DNA of 64,000 nt from Brevundimonas sp. SORGH_AS_0993 (GTDB taxonomy: Bacteria > Pseudomonadota > Alphaproteobacteria > Caulobacterales > Caulobacteraceae), in contig NZ_JAUTAH010000001.1 of assembly GCF_030818545.1 (NCBI RefSeq), positions 873,001 to 937,000 of the forward strand, in the 5' to 3' direction. Numbering within the stretch: position 1 is the first letter of the stretch; every line of letters starts with the position of its first letter. The position numbers were made by a program, and so were the translations under genes. The notes below the pieces were generated by a model. It saw nothing but the letters and a program-made list of their open reading frames with translations, searched no databases and was not told the DNA's origin. Positions 7,968-17,514 of this stretch are shown piece by piece.

Positions 7968-9488
7968 TCAAGGGCGGGCCCGCTTGCGGAAACGTTCCAG
8001 CAGGTCCAGCCGCGCGCTGAACGGCACGGCCGTCACCGTGGGCCCGCCGTTGCCGAAGTTCAGCAACTGGGTGTTCCCGCCCCTTGCGCGCGGCCATTGC
8101 GGCCGCCCGACGCCGTTGGGATCGCCCGACCGCGCAAAGGTCGTCCAATAGCTCATCATCGCCTCGGACGCCTTGCGGTCACGCTCCTCCACCGGATACG
8201 GCAGGGTGTTCAGCGTGCCGAACACATAGGGCCGCTCGATCGCATGGGTCGCTCCGCCGTGCGGCTCGGGGTTCTGGGGCGAAGTGACATCGAAACGGTA
8301 CAGCCACGCCCGGTTGCCCGCCGCATTGTGCAGCCGCGCCAGATGGCGCGCCGGTTCCGAAAAGACCAGGTCGGTGATCACGGTCTTGTCGAACGCCTCC
8401 AGCCCGCCGTAGGCTTGGACGAGGTCGGCGCGTTCCAGCCAGGTCATGTCGTCGTCGATCAGACCATAGCCGTTGCGATCCGTCGGCCGCATCCACCAGA
8501 ACTCGGCGCTGTTGGTGCCGATGATCAGCGGCACGGGCGCCTGCCGACCGGCGCGGAATGCCGCCTCGACCGTCGTGGGCACGATCTCGCCGTCGATCAG
8601 GGTCAGGTCGCCATTGGCGAACACCGGAGCCGGCGTCAGGAACAACTCGGCCGGGGCGCCGCGCAGGTCCGCCGCCGTCCGCATGCCGGCCGCATAGGCC
8701 CAGACCGAGCCCCGATCGCGCGCCGACGGCGCCCCGCCCGGTCCCTTGGCGTCCAGCGGCGTCTGCAGTTCGCGTCCCAAGCCCGACTGCACCACCGCCC
8801 GGTCGAACAGACCCCGCGCGGGCGGCGAGATCATCAGCCGGGTGACGATGGCCCCGCCGGCCGATTCGCCGAAGACGGTGACGTTCTGGGGGTCGCCGCC
8901 GAAGGCCGCGATATTGGCCCGAACCCACTTCAGGGCCGCGATCACGTCCATCAGGCCATAGTTGCCGCCCGGCTCGTCCGCCGGGCGCTCGGCCGCCAGG
9001 GCAGGATGATCGAAGAAGCCCAACCGTCCCAGACGGTAGTTCAGCGTCACCACCACCATGCCGCGCCGCGCCAGGTGCGACCCGTCGTAAAGCGGCGCCG
9101 TGCCCGATCCGTTCACCAGGCCGCCGCCATGGATCCACACCATCACCGGCGCGGGCTGGGCGGTGTTCGTCGGCCGCCAGACGTTCAGGTTCAGACAGTC
9201 CTCGCTCATCGGCAGAGGCCCGACGCCGGGATCGCCGCCCGGCGGCGCCTGGATGCAGATCGGCCCCAGGGTTCCGGCGTCCCGTTGCCCGCGCCAACTG
9301 GGCGCGGCCGCCGGCGGTCGCCAGCGTCGCTCGCCTGTCGGCGGTGCGGCATAGGGGATGTTCTTGAACGCCGTCACATCGGCTTCGGCGCGCCCGATCA
9401 GGACGCCCTGTTCGATCTGGACAGTGGGCTGTTCGGCTGCGGGCGCCATCATGAGCGAGAGGGTGGCGAAAACGCCTGCGATTGTCAT
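7968..9488 (-). CDS. Type B carboxylesterase, exported
   Basis: 506-aa alpha/beta-hydrolase of the carboxylesterase/cholinesterase family. A signal peptide is likely (MTIAGVFATLSLMMAPAAEQ), so it should act in the periplasm. The family entry motif FKNIPYAAPPTGERRW, the oxyanion-hole region VMVWIHGGGLVNGSG and the nucleophile elbow VTVFGESAGG are present. A His in GGATHAIERPYVFG fits the charge-relay histidine. The natural ester is unknown. It is monocistronic and converges on gor. Confidence 0.9.
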   Translation of the reverse strand: MTIAGVFATLSLMMAPAAEQPTVQIEQGVLIGRAEADVTAFKNIPYAAPPTGERRWRPPAAAPSWRGQRDAGTLGPICIQAPPGGDPGVGPLPMSEDCLNLNVWRPTNTAQPAPVMVWIHGGGLVNGSGTAPLYDGSHLARRGMVVVTLNYRLGRLGFFDHPALAAERPADEPGGNYGLMDVIAALKWVRANIAAFGGDPQNVTVFGESAGGAIVTRLMISPPARGLFDRAVVQSGLGRELQTPLDAKGPGGAPSARDRGSVWAYAAGMRTAADLRGAPAELFLTPAPVFANGDLTLIDGEIVPTTVEAAFRAGRQAPVPLIIGTNSAEFWWMRPTDRNGYGLIDDDMTWLERADLVQAYGGLEAFDKTVITDLVFSEPARHLARLHNAAGNRAWLYRFDVTSPQNPEPHGGATHAIERPYVFGTLNTLPYPVEERDRKASEAMMSYWTTFARSGDPNGVGRPQWPRARGGNTQLLNFGNGGPTVTAVPFSARLDLLERFRKRARP

Positions 9489-9716
9489 GCCCGTTGCTTA
9501 CCAAATCTGACGCGCCCGCCAATGCCGTGCGGGATCACACTCTGCGACTGAATGGCCGACCCTGCGCGCAATGTGCGAAACCGCACACGATTTTTACAGG
9601 TAGCGGCTTGTTTGCGCGAAAGATTCATCGGTATCTGGCGACGGCGTTCGTTCTGGTTTAGGGCGTCATCCAACCTTTGCGGAAGAAGACCGCGCCGCGC
9701 ATTAGGACGTCCACCG

Positions 9717-10094
9717 ATGACCCAGCCCCTCTCCGGCCGCCGCGTCCTTGTGGTCGAGGACGAATCCCTGGTCGCCATGCTTCTGGAGACCATTCTGGAA
9801 GACATGGGTTGCACCCCTGTCGGTCCGGCGTCAAACATCGACGACGGCGAAGTCATGGCGCGCGACACGGCCGATCTGGACGCCGCCCTGCTGGACGTCA
9901 ACGTCGCCGGCCGTCAGGTCTTCCCCGTCGCAGAGGCGCTGAGGGCCCGCGGCGTGCCCTTCGTCTTTTCCACCGGCTATGGCGAAAGCGGCCTGCCGGA
10001 CAAATGGCGCGGCAACCCCACCATTCAGAAGCCCTTCACCGAAGCGGCCATCCGCGACGCCCTGATGCGCGCCCTGGGCGTGGCCGAGGGTTAA
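9717..10094 (+). CDS. Single-domain response regulator (receiver only), FATGUY-like
   Basis: 125-aa stand-alone receiver. The acidic pair is in VVEDESLV, the phospho-acceptor Asp60 in AALLDVNVAG and the conserved Lys105 in IQKPF. The switch region reads FVFSTGYGE, close to the FATGY signature that marks a group of alphaproteobacterial single-domain regulators tied to general stress and LovK-type signalling. There is no output domain. An upstream in-frame ATG at 9552 would add 55 residues with no receiver homology, so I took the ATG at 9717. It converges with hutI and overlaps it by 4 nt. The partner kinase is unknown; the LOV kinase at 25.8-27.5 kb is one candidate. Confidence 0.85.
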   Translation: MTQPLSGRRVLVVEDESLVAMLLETILEDMGCTPVGPASNIDDGEVMARDTADLDAALLDVNVAGRQVFPVAEALRARGVPFVFSTGYGESGLPDKWRGNPTIQKPFTEAAIRDALMRALGVAEG

Positions 10095-11314
10095 GCCCGA
10101 GCCTCGCCGTCCACGCCTGCGGTGATCCGCCGAAACAGCAGCGGCTTGCCCAGCCAATAGGCCAGTTCGGCGGGGCGGGCGATGGTCCAGATCGCCAGAT
10201 CGGCGGCCTTGCCGACCTCCAGCGTCCCGACCTGTTCCGACAGGCCCAGGGCGCGCGCGGCCTCGCGCGTGGCCCCAGCCAGGGCCTCTTCGGGGGTCAG
10301 GCCGAACTGAACGCAGGCCAGGTTCAGGGCGGCGGTCATGGAGGCGACGGGCGAGGTGCCGGGATTGCAGTCGGTGGCGACGGCCATTCTGACGCCATGG
10401 CGACGCAGCAGGTCGATCGGCGGCGTCCGGGTTTCACGCAACATCAGGTAGGCGCCGGGCAGCAGCACCGCCGCGACCCCCGCTGCGGCCATCGCCGCGA
10501 CGCCCGCCTCGGTCGCATGTTCGATATGATCGGCCGACAGGGCCCGATAACGCGCCGCCAGGGCCGCTCCGCCGCCGTCCGACAACTGGTCGGCATGCAG
10601 CTTGACCGGCAGGCCCAAGGCCCTCGCCTTGTCGAACAGGCGCGACACCTCCTCGGTCGAGAAGGCGATGGGCTCGCAATAGGCGTCAACGGCGTCGACC
10701 AGCCCCTGAGCATGGGCCTCCGGCAGGATGTCGTCCACAGCCTTGTCCACATAGGCCCTGCGATCGTCGCGGTGCTCGGGCGGGACGGCGTGCAGGCCCA
10801 GATAGCTGGTGCGGACCCTGACCCCGCCTTCGCGCCCGATCCGGCGGGCGACACGCAGCATTTTCAGCTCGCTGTCGCGGTCCAGACCATAGCCGGACTT
10901 GATCTCGACGGTCGTGACTCCGCTGGCCTTCAGCCCCTCCAGACGGCTCATGGCCGAGGCGAACAACGCCTCTTCCGACGCCGCGCGTGTGGCCTTGACC
11001 GAAGAGACGATGCCGCCGCCCGCGCGGGCGATCTCTTCATAGGTCGCACCGCCCAGCCGTTGTTCGAATTCGCCCGAGCGGTCTCCGCCGAAGACCAGAT
11101 GGGTGTGGCAGTCGATCAGACCCGGCGTGATCCAGCGGCCGTCCAGCCGATCCGTCCGTGCCGCTTCCATCGCGGGCATTCCGGCGCGCGGGCCGATCCA
11201 GGCGATCCGGCCGTCCGCAATGGCCACGGCCGCGTCCTCGACGACGCCGTAAGGCGCGCCGCCCTCCGTCATGGTCGCGGCGTGACAGTCGATCAGCAGG
11301 CGGTCGGCCTTCAT
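10091..11314 (-). CDS. hutI: Imidazolonepropionase
   Basis: 407-aa amidohydrolase-family metalloenzyme that hydrolyses 4-imidazolone-5-propionate to N-formimino-glutamate, the third step of histidine breakdown. The metal-binding motif GLIDCHTHLVFGGDRSGEFE lies near residues 65-85. Further His ligands are in KLHADQLSDGGG and SADHIEHATEAG, and the catalytic Asp region is ATDCNPGTSP. The ATG overlaps the hutC stop by 4 nt (ATGA), making it the last gene of the hutF-hutC-hutI operon. Confidence 0.95.
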   Translation of the reverse strand: MKADRLLIDCHAATMTEGGAPYGVVEDAAVAIADGRIAWIGPRAGMPAMEAARTDRLDGRWITPGLIDCHTHLVFGGDRSGEFEQRLGGATYEEIARAGGGIVSSVKATRAASEEALFASAMSRLEGLKASGVTTVEIKSGYGLDRDSELKMLRVARRIGREGGVRVRTSYLGLHAVPPEHRDDRRAYVDKAVDDILPEAHAQGLVDAVDAYCEPIAFSTEEVSRLFDKARALGLPVKLHADQLSDGGGAALAARYRALSADHIEHATEAGVAAMAAAGVAAVLLPGAYLMLRETRTPPIDLLRRHGVRMAVATDCNPGTSPVASMTAALNLACVQFGLTPEEALAGATREAARALGLSEQVGTLEVGKAADLAIWTIARPAELAYWLGKPLLFRRITAGVDGEARA

Positions 11315-12030
11315 CGGCTTTGATCCTCAGCATGGGCGGACGAGAAGCGGGCGACCAGATCGTAGCGGTCGCCGGGGAAGGTCTGCCACACCCGCGTCAC
11401 CCCCTGCCCGTCCCGCCAAGTCCGGCGTTCGACGCACAGACAGGCGGCGCCGGGCGCCCGTTCCAGCAGGCGCGCGGTCGCGGCGTCGGCTTCCACGGCC
11501 GCGATGCGGTTCTCGGCCTCGGTCCAGGGCGCGGATTCCAGCAGCCAACTGCCCGGCGGCACGGCCTTGAAATCCACCAGGGCCGCCTCGGGCGCAGCGT
11601 TCAAAGCGATCAACCGGCGTTCCAGGGCGAACGGCGCCTGATCGGCCCGGTGCAGGCAGGTCAGGTCCAGCAGGCGACCGCCTGCAGCCAGCTCCGCCTC
11701 CTCCGCATCGGCCGGCGCCCGCTCCACCCGCGCCAGGAGGGCGTAACCATAGGTCTGGCCCCTCGCCTGCACCTCGGCCCGCAGGTCGGGAATGGCCAGG
11801 ACGGCGGCGTGGGCCTTGGGCTGGGCGACGAAGGTGCCCGCGCGTCGGCGGCGCGTGACCAGCCCGCGTCCAGCCAGCTCGCCGATCGCCTTGGACACGG
11901 TCATGCGCGAACAGCCGTAACGCGCCGTCAGTTCATGCTCGAACGGAATGCGATCACCCGGCGCCAGTTCGCCCGACAGGATTCGGCTTTCCAGGTCGGC
12001 GTAGATGCGCCGATGCAGCGGCGCGCTCAT
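11311..12030 (-). CDS. hutC: Histidine utilization repressor HutC (GntR family)
   Basis: 239-aa GntR/HutC-subfamily transcription factor. The N-terminal winged helix is clear (IYADLESRILSGELAPGDRI, then ELTARYGCSRMTVSKAIGEL and the wing GLVTRRRRAGTFVA). The C-terminal UTRA effector domain covers about residues 90-235, and in this family binds urocanate. The ATG at 12030 gives the standard N-terminus; the longer open frame up to 12513 is only read-through into hutF sequence. It overlaps hutF and hutI by 4 nt each. It probably binds the palindrome at 13431-13444 and represses both hut arms, including its own operon. Confidence 0.93.
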   Translation of the reverse strand: MSAPLHRRIYADLESRILSGELAPGDRIPFEHELTARYGCSRMTVSKAIGELAGRGLVTRRRRAGTFVAQPKAHAAVLAIPDLRAEVQARGQTYGYALLARVERAPADAEEAELAAGGRLLDLTCLHRADQAPFALERRLIALNAAPEAALVDFKAVPPGSWLLESAPWTEAENRIAAVEADAATARLLERAPGAACLCVERRTWRDGQGVTRVWQTFPGDRYDLVARFSSAHAEDQSR

Positions 12031-13403
12031 CCCAGAACCGTCGCCAGAGCGCGGCGATAGCGGTCTTCGATGGCGTCTCGGGCGACATGACGGCCGTTCC
12101 GCACCACCTCCCGGCCCGCCCGCCAGACCGAGCCGACGGCCCCGCCCGGCGCGCCGAAGATCCAGCTGTCCAGGATCGCATCGCCGGATCGGCCCGCGAA
12201 GGCGATCCCGCGGGTGTCCAGAACCACGATATCCGCCGGTGCCCCCACTGCCAGGCCGCCCGCCGCGCCGGCCGCTTGCGCCCCGCCGGCCAGGGCGCGC
12301 TCGAACAGGGCCCGCCCCGTCGAACGCGCCGAGTCGGCCATGACCGCGCGCCCGCGTCGGGCCAGACGCTGGCTGTACTCCAGCAATCGCAATTCTTCGG
12401 CGACCCCGATCTGAACATTGGAATCGGTGCCGACGCCGAAGCGTCCGCCCGCGTGCAGATAGTCCGCGGCCGGAAAGACGCCGTCGCCAAGATTGGCCTC
12501 GGTGATCGGACACAGGCCGACCACGGCGCCGCGATCAGCGATCCCGCGCCATTCCGCCTCGGTCACGTGGGTCGCGTGGATCAGGCACCACCGCGTATCG
12601 ACCGGCGCATGCGTCAGCAGCCATTCGACCGGCCGCGCGCCCGACCAGGCCCGGCAGTCCTCGACCTCCTTGGTCTGTTCGGCCACATGGATGTGGATCG
12701 GCCCGTCGCCGGCCAGGGCGGGCAGCATCGCCAGTTCTTCCGGGCTGACGGCGCGCAGACTGTGGGGCGCGACGCCCACGACGGCGTCCGACAGATCGCC
12801 GGTCAGGGCTCGGCACCGCGAAACCAGGTCGGCGAACCCGTCCAGGTCGCTTATGAATCGTCTCTGACCGTGCGACGGCGGCTGTCCGCCGAACCCGGCG
12901 TGGGCGTAGAAGACCGGCAGCAGCGTCAGGGCGATGCCCGCCGCCTGCGCGGCCGCTGCGATTCGCCCGGCGATTTCGGCCCTGTCGGCATAGGCCGCGC
13001 CTGCCGGATCGTTATGCAGATAGTGAAACTCGGCCACCCGCGTAAAGCCGCCCTCCAGCATCTCGATGAAGGCCAGGGCCGTGATGGCCTCGATCTCTTC
13101 CGGACCGCCCCGATCCAGAAAACGATACATCAGCTCGCGCCAGGTCCAGAAGTCGTCCTCCGATGGCCCGCGCGCCTCGGTCAGCCCCGCCATGGCGCGC
13201 TGGAAGGCATGGCTGTGCACATTGGCGACGCCGGGCAGGGCCACCCCGCCGCCCTGATCCGCCGCGCCCCGCGCCGCGCCCGTTTCCAGGCCCACGATCC
13301 GGCCGCCCCCCACGCTCAGCCGCACGTCGCGCGCCCAGCCGTCCGGCGTCAGGGCCGCCTCGAACCAGAGGGTGCGATCCACAGGCTGCGGCTCAAGGGT
13401 CAC
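12027..13403 (-). CDS. hutF: Formimidoylglutamate deiminase
   Basis: Amidohydrolase-family enzyme, 458 aa from the GTG at 13403, that converts N-formimino-glutamate to N-formyl-glutamate and ammonia. The metal motif GVANVHSHAFQRAMAGL, the segment IHIHVAEQTKEVEDC, the His in CLIHATHVTEAEW and the Asp in GVGTDSNVQIG are all present. An in-frame ATG at 13448 exists, but its first codons would run through the 14-bp operator palindrome and add 15 residues unlike the family. I therefore favour the GTG at 13403, which has only a weak ribosome site. It is the first gene of the minus-strand hut arm. Confidence 0.9.
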   Translation of the reverse strand: MTLEPQPVDRTLWFEAALTPDGWARDVRLSVGGGRIVGLETGAARGAADQGGGVALPGVANVHSHAFQRAMAGLTEARGPSEDDFWTWRELMYRFLDRGGPEEIEAITALAFIEMLEGGFTRVAEFHYLHNDPAGAAYADRAEIAGRIAAAAQAAGIALTLLPVFYAHAGFGGQPPSHGQRRFISDLDGFADLVSRCRALTGDLSDAVVGVAPHSLRAVSPEELAMLPALAGDGPIHIHVAEQTKEVEDCRAWSGARPVEWLLTHAPVDTRWCLIHATHVTEAEWRGIADRGAVVGLCPITEANLGDGVFPAADYLHAGGRFGVGTDSNVQIGVAEELRLLEYSQRLARRGRAVMADSARSTGRALFERALAGGAQAAGAAGGLAVGAPADIVVLDTRGIAFAGRSGDAILDSWIFGAPGGAVGSVWRAGREVVRNGRHVARDAIEDRYRRALATVLG

Positions 13404-13430
13404 TGGACAGGTCCGTGTCGTTGCGATCAA

Positions 13431-13444
13431 TATGTCTAGACATA
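13431..13444. promoter_or_regulatory. Perfect 14-bp palindrome, candidate HutC operator
   Basis: TATGTCTAGACATA is a perfect inverted repeat between the divergent hutF and hutG genes. Its core GT-C-TA-G-AC fits the GT-N-TA-N-AC pattern described for HutC-subfamily GntR repressors. Placed here, one bound repressor could control both arms, consistent with hutC lying in the locus. Confidence 0.7.
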
Positions 13445-13480
13445 CCACGATGGATCGATTTGGCGAGGGAGACCGAACGG

Positions 13481-14299
13481 ATGCAGGACTGGCTGACCGT
13501 CCATGAAAGTTCGGCGCCGCTGGTGATCGGTCTGCCGCACACCGGGACCGACATCCCAGCCGCCATCGAGACGCGGATGACCTCTCCCTGGCTGGGGCGC
13601 AAGGATGCGGACTGGTGGGTGGACCGGCTGTACGACTTCGCCATCGACATGGGCGCGACCCTGGTGCGCACCGGCGTGTCTCGCAGCGTCATCGACGTGA
13701 ATCGCGATCCGTCCGGCGCCTCTCTCTATCCCGGCATGACCACGACCGGCCTGTGTCCCACCGAAACCTTCGACGGCGAACCCCTGTATCATCCGGGTCA
13801 GACGCCCGACGCGGACGAGATCGACGAACGCCGCACGGCCTGGTTCGCCCCCTACCACGCCGCCCTTCAAGAGCAGATCGAGCGGCTGAGAGCGCGCGGC
13901 CCGGTCGTCCTTTACGACGCCCATTCGATCCGTTCGGTCGTTCCGCGCCTGTTCGACGGTGCGTTGCCGCAGTTCAACATCGGCGACAATGACGGAACGA
14001 CCTGCGCGCCTCGGCTGACCCGCGCGGTGGAGGCCGCCTGCGCCGTCAGCGGCGACAGCCTGATCGTCAACGGCCGCTTCAAGGGCGGCTGGACCACCCG
14101 CCACTACGGGCGTCCCGAAACGGGCGTTCACGCCATTCAGATGGAGTTGGCCGACCGGGGCTACATCCTCGATCCGGCCGGTCCGGTCACACCGGACAAC
14201 TGGCCCAGCCCCTATGACCCCGACCGCGCGGCGCCGATGCGGGACCATCTGCGCCGCGTCCTGACCGCCTGCATCGCCTTCGCCGAGAGCCAGAGATGA
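13481..14299 (+). CDS. hutG: N-formylglutamate amidohydrolase (deformylase)
   Basis: 272-aa enzyme that hydrolyses N-formyl-L-glutamate to glutamate and formate, the last step of the five-step hut route used with HutF. Family features seen are [16 protein letters not shown] near the N-terminus, [28 protein letters not shown], and [19 protein letters not shown] with the C-terminal segment [10 protein letters not shown]. The ATG at 13481 follows a GAGGGAG ribosome site; earlier in-frame codons belong to the divergent promoter and hutF. Its stop overlaps hutU by 4 nt (ATGA). Confidence 0.93.
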   Translation: MQDWLTVHESSAPLVIGLPHTGTDIPAAIETRMTSPWLGRKDADWWVDRLYDFAIDMGATLVRTGVSRSVIDVNRDPSGASLYPGMTTTGLCPTETFDGEPLYHPGQTPDADEIDERRTAWFAPYHAALQEQIERLRARGPVVLYDAHSIRSVVPRLFDGALPQFNIGDNDGTTCAPRLTRAVEAACAVSGDSLIVNGRFKGGWTTRHYGRPETGVHAIQMELADRGYILDPAGPVTPDNWPSPYDPDRAAPMRDHLRRVLTACIAFAESQR

Positions 14300-15960
14300 A
14301 CACCCCCAACAGCCGCGTCGTCCGCAGCCCGCGCGGGCCGGAGAAGACCGCCAAGACCTGGGCCGCCGAGGCCGCCCTGCGGATGCTGATGAACAATCTG
14401 GACCCCGAGGTGGCCGAGCGGCCGGAAGACCTCGTCGTCTATGGCGGCATCGGCAAGGCGGCGCGCGACTGGCCCAGCTTCGACCGCATCGTCGCCGAGC
14501 TGACGGCGCTCGGAGAGGACGAGACCCTGTTGGTGCAGTCGGGCAAGCCGGTCGGCGTCTTTCGCACCCACGCCGAGGCGCCGCGCGTCCTGATCGCCAA
14601 CTCCAACCTGGTGCCCAAATGGGCGACGTGGGAGCATTTCCACGAACTGGATCGCAAGGGTCTGGCCATGTACGGCCAGATGACCGCCGGGTCGTGGATC
14701 TACATCGGCACCCAGGGCATCGTTCAGGGGACCTATGAGACCTTCATGGAGGCGGGCCGCCAGCACTATGGCGGCGACTGGTCGGGGCGCTGGATCCTGA
14801 CCGCGGGCCTGGGCGGCATGGGTGGGGCCCAGCCCCTGGCCGCCGCGATGGCCGGAGCCTCGAGCATCACCATCGAATGCCAGCGCAGCCGCATCGAGTT
14901 CCGTCTGCGCACCCGCTACCTCGATGTCATGGCCGAGACCCTGGACGAGGCCCTGGCCCTTCTCCAGACATCCTTCGACGAAGGCAGGCCCACCTCCATC
15001 GGCCTGCTGGGCAACGCCGCCGATCTCCTACCCGAACTTGTCCGACGCGGCGTCCGGCCCGATCTGGTCACGGACCAGACCAGCGCCCACGATCCCGTCA
15101 ACGGCTACCTCCCTTCCGGCTGGACCGTCGCCGAATGGGAGGACAGGCGCGTGTCCGACCCCGCCGCCGTCGAGGCCGCCGCCCGGGCGTCGATGGCCGT
15201 CCACGTCCAGGCCATGCTGGATTTCCACGCGCAGGGCGTGCCGACGACGGACTATGGCAACAACATCCGCCAGGTCGCCTTCGACCAGGGGGTGACGAAC
15301 GCCTTCGCCTTCCCCGGCTTCGTCCCGGCCTATATCCGCCCGCTGTTTTGTCGCGGCGTCGGCCCGTTCCGCTGGGCCGCCCTGACCGGCGATCCGGACG
15401 ACATCAGGAAGACCGACGCGGCCATGAAACGGCTGTTCCCCGACAACGCCGGCCTGCACCGCTGGCTGGACATGGCGGGCGAGCGGATCGCCTTCCAGGG
15501 CCTGCCCGCCCGTATCTGCTGGATCGGCCTGGGCGACCGCCATCGCGCGGGCCTGATGTTCAACGAGATGGTGGCGTCCGGCGAACTGTCCGGCCCCATC
15601 GTCATCGGCCGCGACCATCTGGATTCGGGGTCGGTCGCCAGCCCCAACCGCGAGACCGAGGCCATGCAGGACGGCTCTGACGCCGTGTCCGACTGGCCTC
15701 TGCTGAACGCCCTTTTGAACACGGCCTCCGGCGCCAGCTGGGTGTCCCTGCATCATGGCGGCGGGGTCGGCATGGGCTATTCCCAGCACTCAGGCGTCGT
15801 CATCGTCGCGGACGGCACGCCCGAAGCCGCCGTCCGTCTGGAGCGCGTGCTGTGGAACGACCCCGCCACCGGGGTCATGCGCCACGCCGACGCCGGCTAC
15901 GACATCGCCAAGGCCGCCGCGCGCGAGCATCATCTGAACCTGCCCAGCCTGAAGGCTTGA
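14296..15960 (+). CDS. hutU: Urocanate hydratase
   Basis: 554-aa NAD-dependent cytoplasmic enzyme that adds water to urocanate to give imidazolonepropionate. The highly conserved segments [66 protein letters not shown] and [16 protein letters not shown] are all intact. So are [15 protein letters not shown] near the C-terminus and [14 protein letters not shown]. Length is typical. It is the second gene of the plus-strand hut arm, overlapping hutG by 4 nt and followed 2 nt later by hutH. Confidence 0.97.
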   Translation: MNTPNSRVVRSPRGPEKTAKTWAAEAALRMLMNNLDPEVAERPEDLVVYGGIGKAARDWPSFDRIVAELTALGEDETLLVQSGKPVGVFRTHAEAPRVLIANSNLVPKWATWEHFHELDRKGLAMYGQMTAGSWIYIGTQGIVQGTYETFMEAGRQHYGGDWSGRWILTAGLGGMGGAQPLAAAMAGASSITIECQRSRIEFRLRTRYLDVMAETLDEALALLQTSFDEGRPTSIGLLGNAADLLPELVRRGVRPDLVTDQTSAHDPVNGYLPSGWTVAEWEDRRVSDPAAVEAAARASMAVHVQAMLDFHAQGVPTTDYGNNIRQVAFDQGVTNAFAFPGFVPAYIRPLFCRGVGPFRWAALTGDPDDIRKTDAAMKRLFPDNAGLHRWLDMAGERIAFQGLPARICWIGLGDRHRAGLMFNEMVASGELSGPIVIGRDHLDSGSVASPNRETEAMQDGSDAVSDWPLLNALLNTASGASWVSLHHGGGVGMGYSQHSGVVIVADGTPEAAVRLERVLWNDPATGVMRHADAGYDIAKAAAREHHLNLPSLKA

Positions 15961-15962
15961 CC

Positions 15963-17507
15963 ATGACGACCCTGACCCTGGGCCGCGCGCCCCTGACCCT
16001 GGCCCAGCTCCGCGCGGTTCTGGACGGGCCGGTGACGGTCGAACTGGACGCCGCCGCCTGGTCCGCTGTCGAAAGGGGCGCGGCCGCGGTCGCCGCCATC
16101 GTCGCCGAAGGCCGCACCGTCTATGGCGTCAACACGGGTTTCGGCCTGTTGGCCAACACCAGCATCGCGCCGGAAGACCTTGAAACCCTTCAGAAGAACC
16201 TGGTGCTCAGCCACGCCTGCGGCGTGGGCGATCCTTTGCCGGACGCCGTCACCCGCCTGCTCATGGTGCTGAAGATCGCCAGCCTGTCGAAGGGCGCGTC
16301 CGGCGTCCGGCGCGAGACGCTGGAGGCCCTGATCGCCCTGGTCGACGCCGACATCCTGCCCTCTATTCCGTCAAAGGGATCTGTCGGCGCCTCGGGCGAC
16401 CTGGCGCCCCTGGCCCACATGTCCTGCGTCCTGATCGGCGTCGGCGAGGCGCGGCTGGACGGCCGGACGCTCGACGCCGAGACCGCCCTGGCCCGTGTCG
16501 GCCTGACGCCCCTGACCCTGGGCCCCAAGGAGGGTCTGGCCCTGCTGAACGGCACCCAGTGTTCGACCGCCCTGGCCCTCGCCGGCCTGTTCGCGGCCGA
16601 GGCCGCCTATGCCGCCGGCATCGCCGCCGGCGCCCTGTCGGTCGACGCCCTGAAGGGCTCGGACGCCCCGTTCGACGCCCGCATCCACGCCCTGCGCGGC
16701 CAGCCGGGCCAGATCGCCGTCGCCGCCCGCCTGCGCGACCTGATGGCCGGCTCGGCCATCCGCGACAGCCACCGGGACGACTGCACCAAGGTGCAGGACC
16801 CCTACTCCCTGCGCTGCCAGCCCCAGGTCATGGGGGCGGTGCTGGACGTGCTGACGACCGCAGCGGCCGCCCTGGAGCGCGAGGCCAACGCCGTGACCGA
16901 CAATCCCCTGGTCTTCATCGAGGCCAATTCTGAATCTGGGGGCGACGTCATCTCCGGCGGCAACTTCCACGCGGAGCCCGTGGCCTTCGCTGCGGATCAG
17001 ATCGCCATGGCCCTGTGCGAGATCGGCAATATCTCCGAACGGCGCACCGCGATCCTGGTCGATCCGAAGATGAGCGAACTGCCCGCCTTTCTGGTCAAGG
17101 AAAGCGGCCTGAACTCGGGCTTCATGATCGCCCAGGTCACGGCGGCGGCCCTGGTGGCTGAAAACCGCATGGTCGCCCATCCGTGCAGCGTGGACACCGT
17201 GCCGACCAGCGCCAATCAGGAAGACCACGTCTCCATGGCCACCCACGGTGCGCGCCGCCTGCTGGACATGGCCGAGAATACGGCGACGATCGTGGGCATC
17301 GAGCTTCTGGCCGCCGCCCAGGGGATCGAATTCCATCGCCCCCTGACCAGTTCGCCCGCGCTGGAGCAGGTCTTCGCCATCGTCCGCGAGGCGGCCGCCC
17401 CCTATGCCCAGGACCACTATTTCGCCCCCGACATCGCCCGGGCCACCGACGGCGTGCGCGCCGGTCGCTATCGACGGTTCGCCGCCGACCTGCTGCCGTC
17501 CGCCTAG
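15963..17507 (+). CDS. hutH: Histidine ammonia-lyase
   Basis: 514-aa enzyme that removes ammonia from L-histidine to give urocanate, the first step of the pathway. The Ala-Ser-Gly triad that cyclises into the MIO electrophile is present in [16 protein letters not shown], about residues 143-145. The catalytic Tyr loop [13 protein letters not shown] and the segment [16 protein letters not shown] are intact. The ATG at 15963 lies 2 nt after the hutU stop; the longer open frame starting at 15852 is inside hutU. The next gene, rodA, converges on it. Confidence 0.97.
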   Translation: MTTLTLGRAPLTLAQLRAVLDGPVTVELDAAAWSAVERGAAAVAAIVAEGRTVYGVNTGFGLLANTSIAPEDLETLQKNLVLSHACGVGDPLPDAVTRLLMVLKIASLSKGASGVRRETLEALIALVDADILPSIPSKGSVGASGDLAPLAHMSCVLIGVGEARLDGRTLDAETALARVGLTPLTLGPKEGLALLNGTQCSTALALAGLFAAEAAYAAGIAAGALSVDALKGSDAPFDARIHALRGQPGQIAVAARLRDLMAGSAIRDSHRDDCTKVQDPYSLRCQPQVMGAVLDVLTTAAAALEREANAVTDNPLVFIEANSESGGDVISGGNFHAEPVAFAADQIAMALCEIGNISERRTAILVDPKMSELPAFLVKESGLNSGFMIAQVTAAALVAENRMVAHPCSVDTVPTSANQEDHVSMATHGARRLLDMAENTATIVGIELLAAAQGIEFHRPLTSSPALEQVFAIVREAAAPYAQDHYFAPDIARATDGVRAGRYRRFAADLLPSA

Positions 17508-17514
17508 ACCGTCT

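Noticed and set aside
13404..13448. hutF start at the ATG at 13448
   Set aside because: Its first codons would be the palindromic operator, and the extra 15 residues do not match the family.
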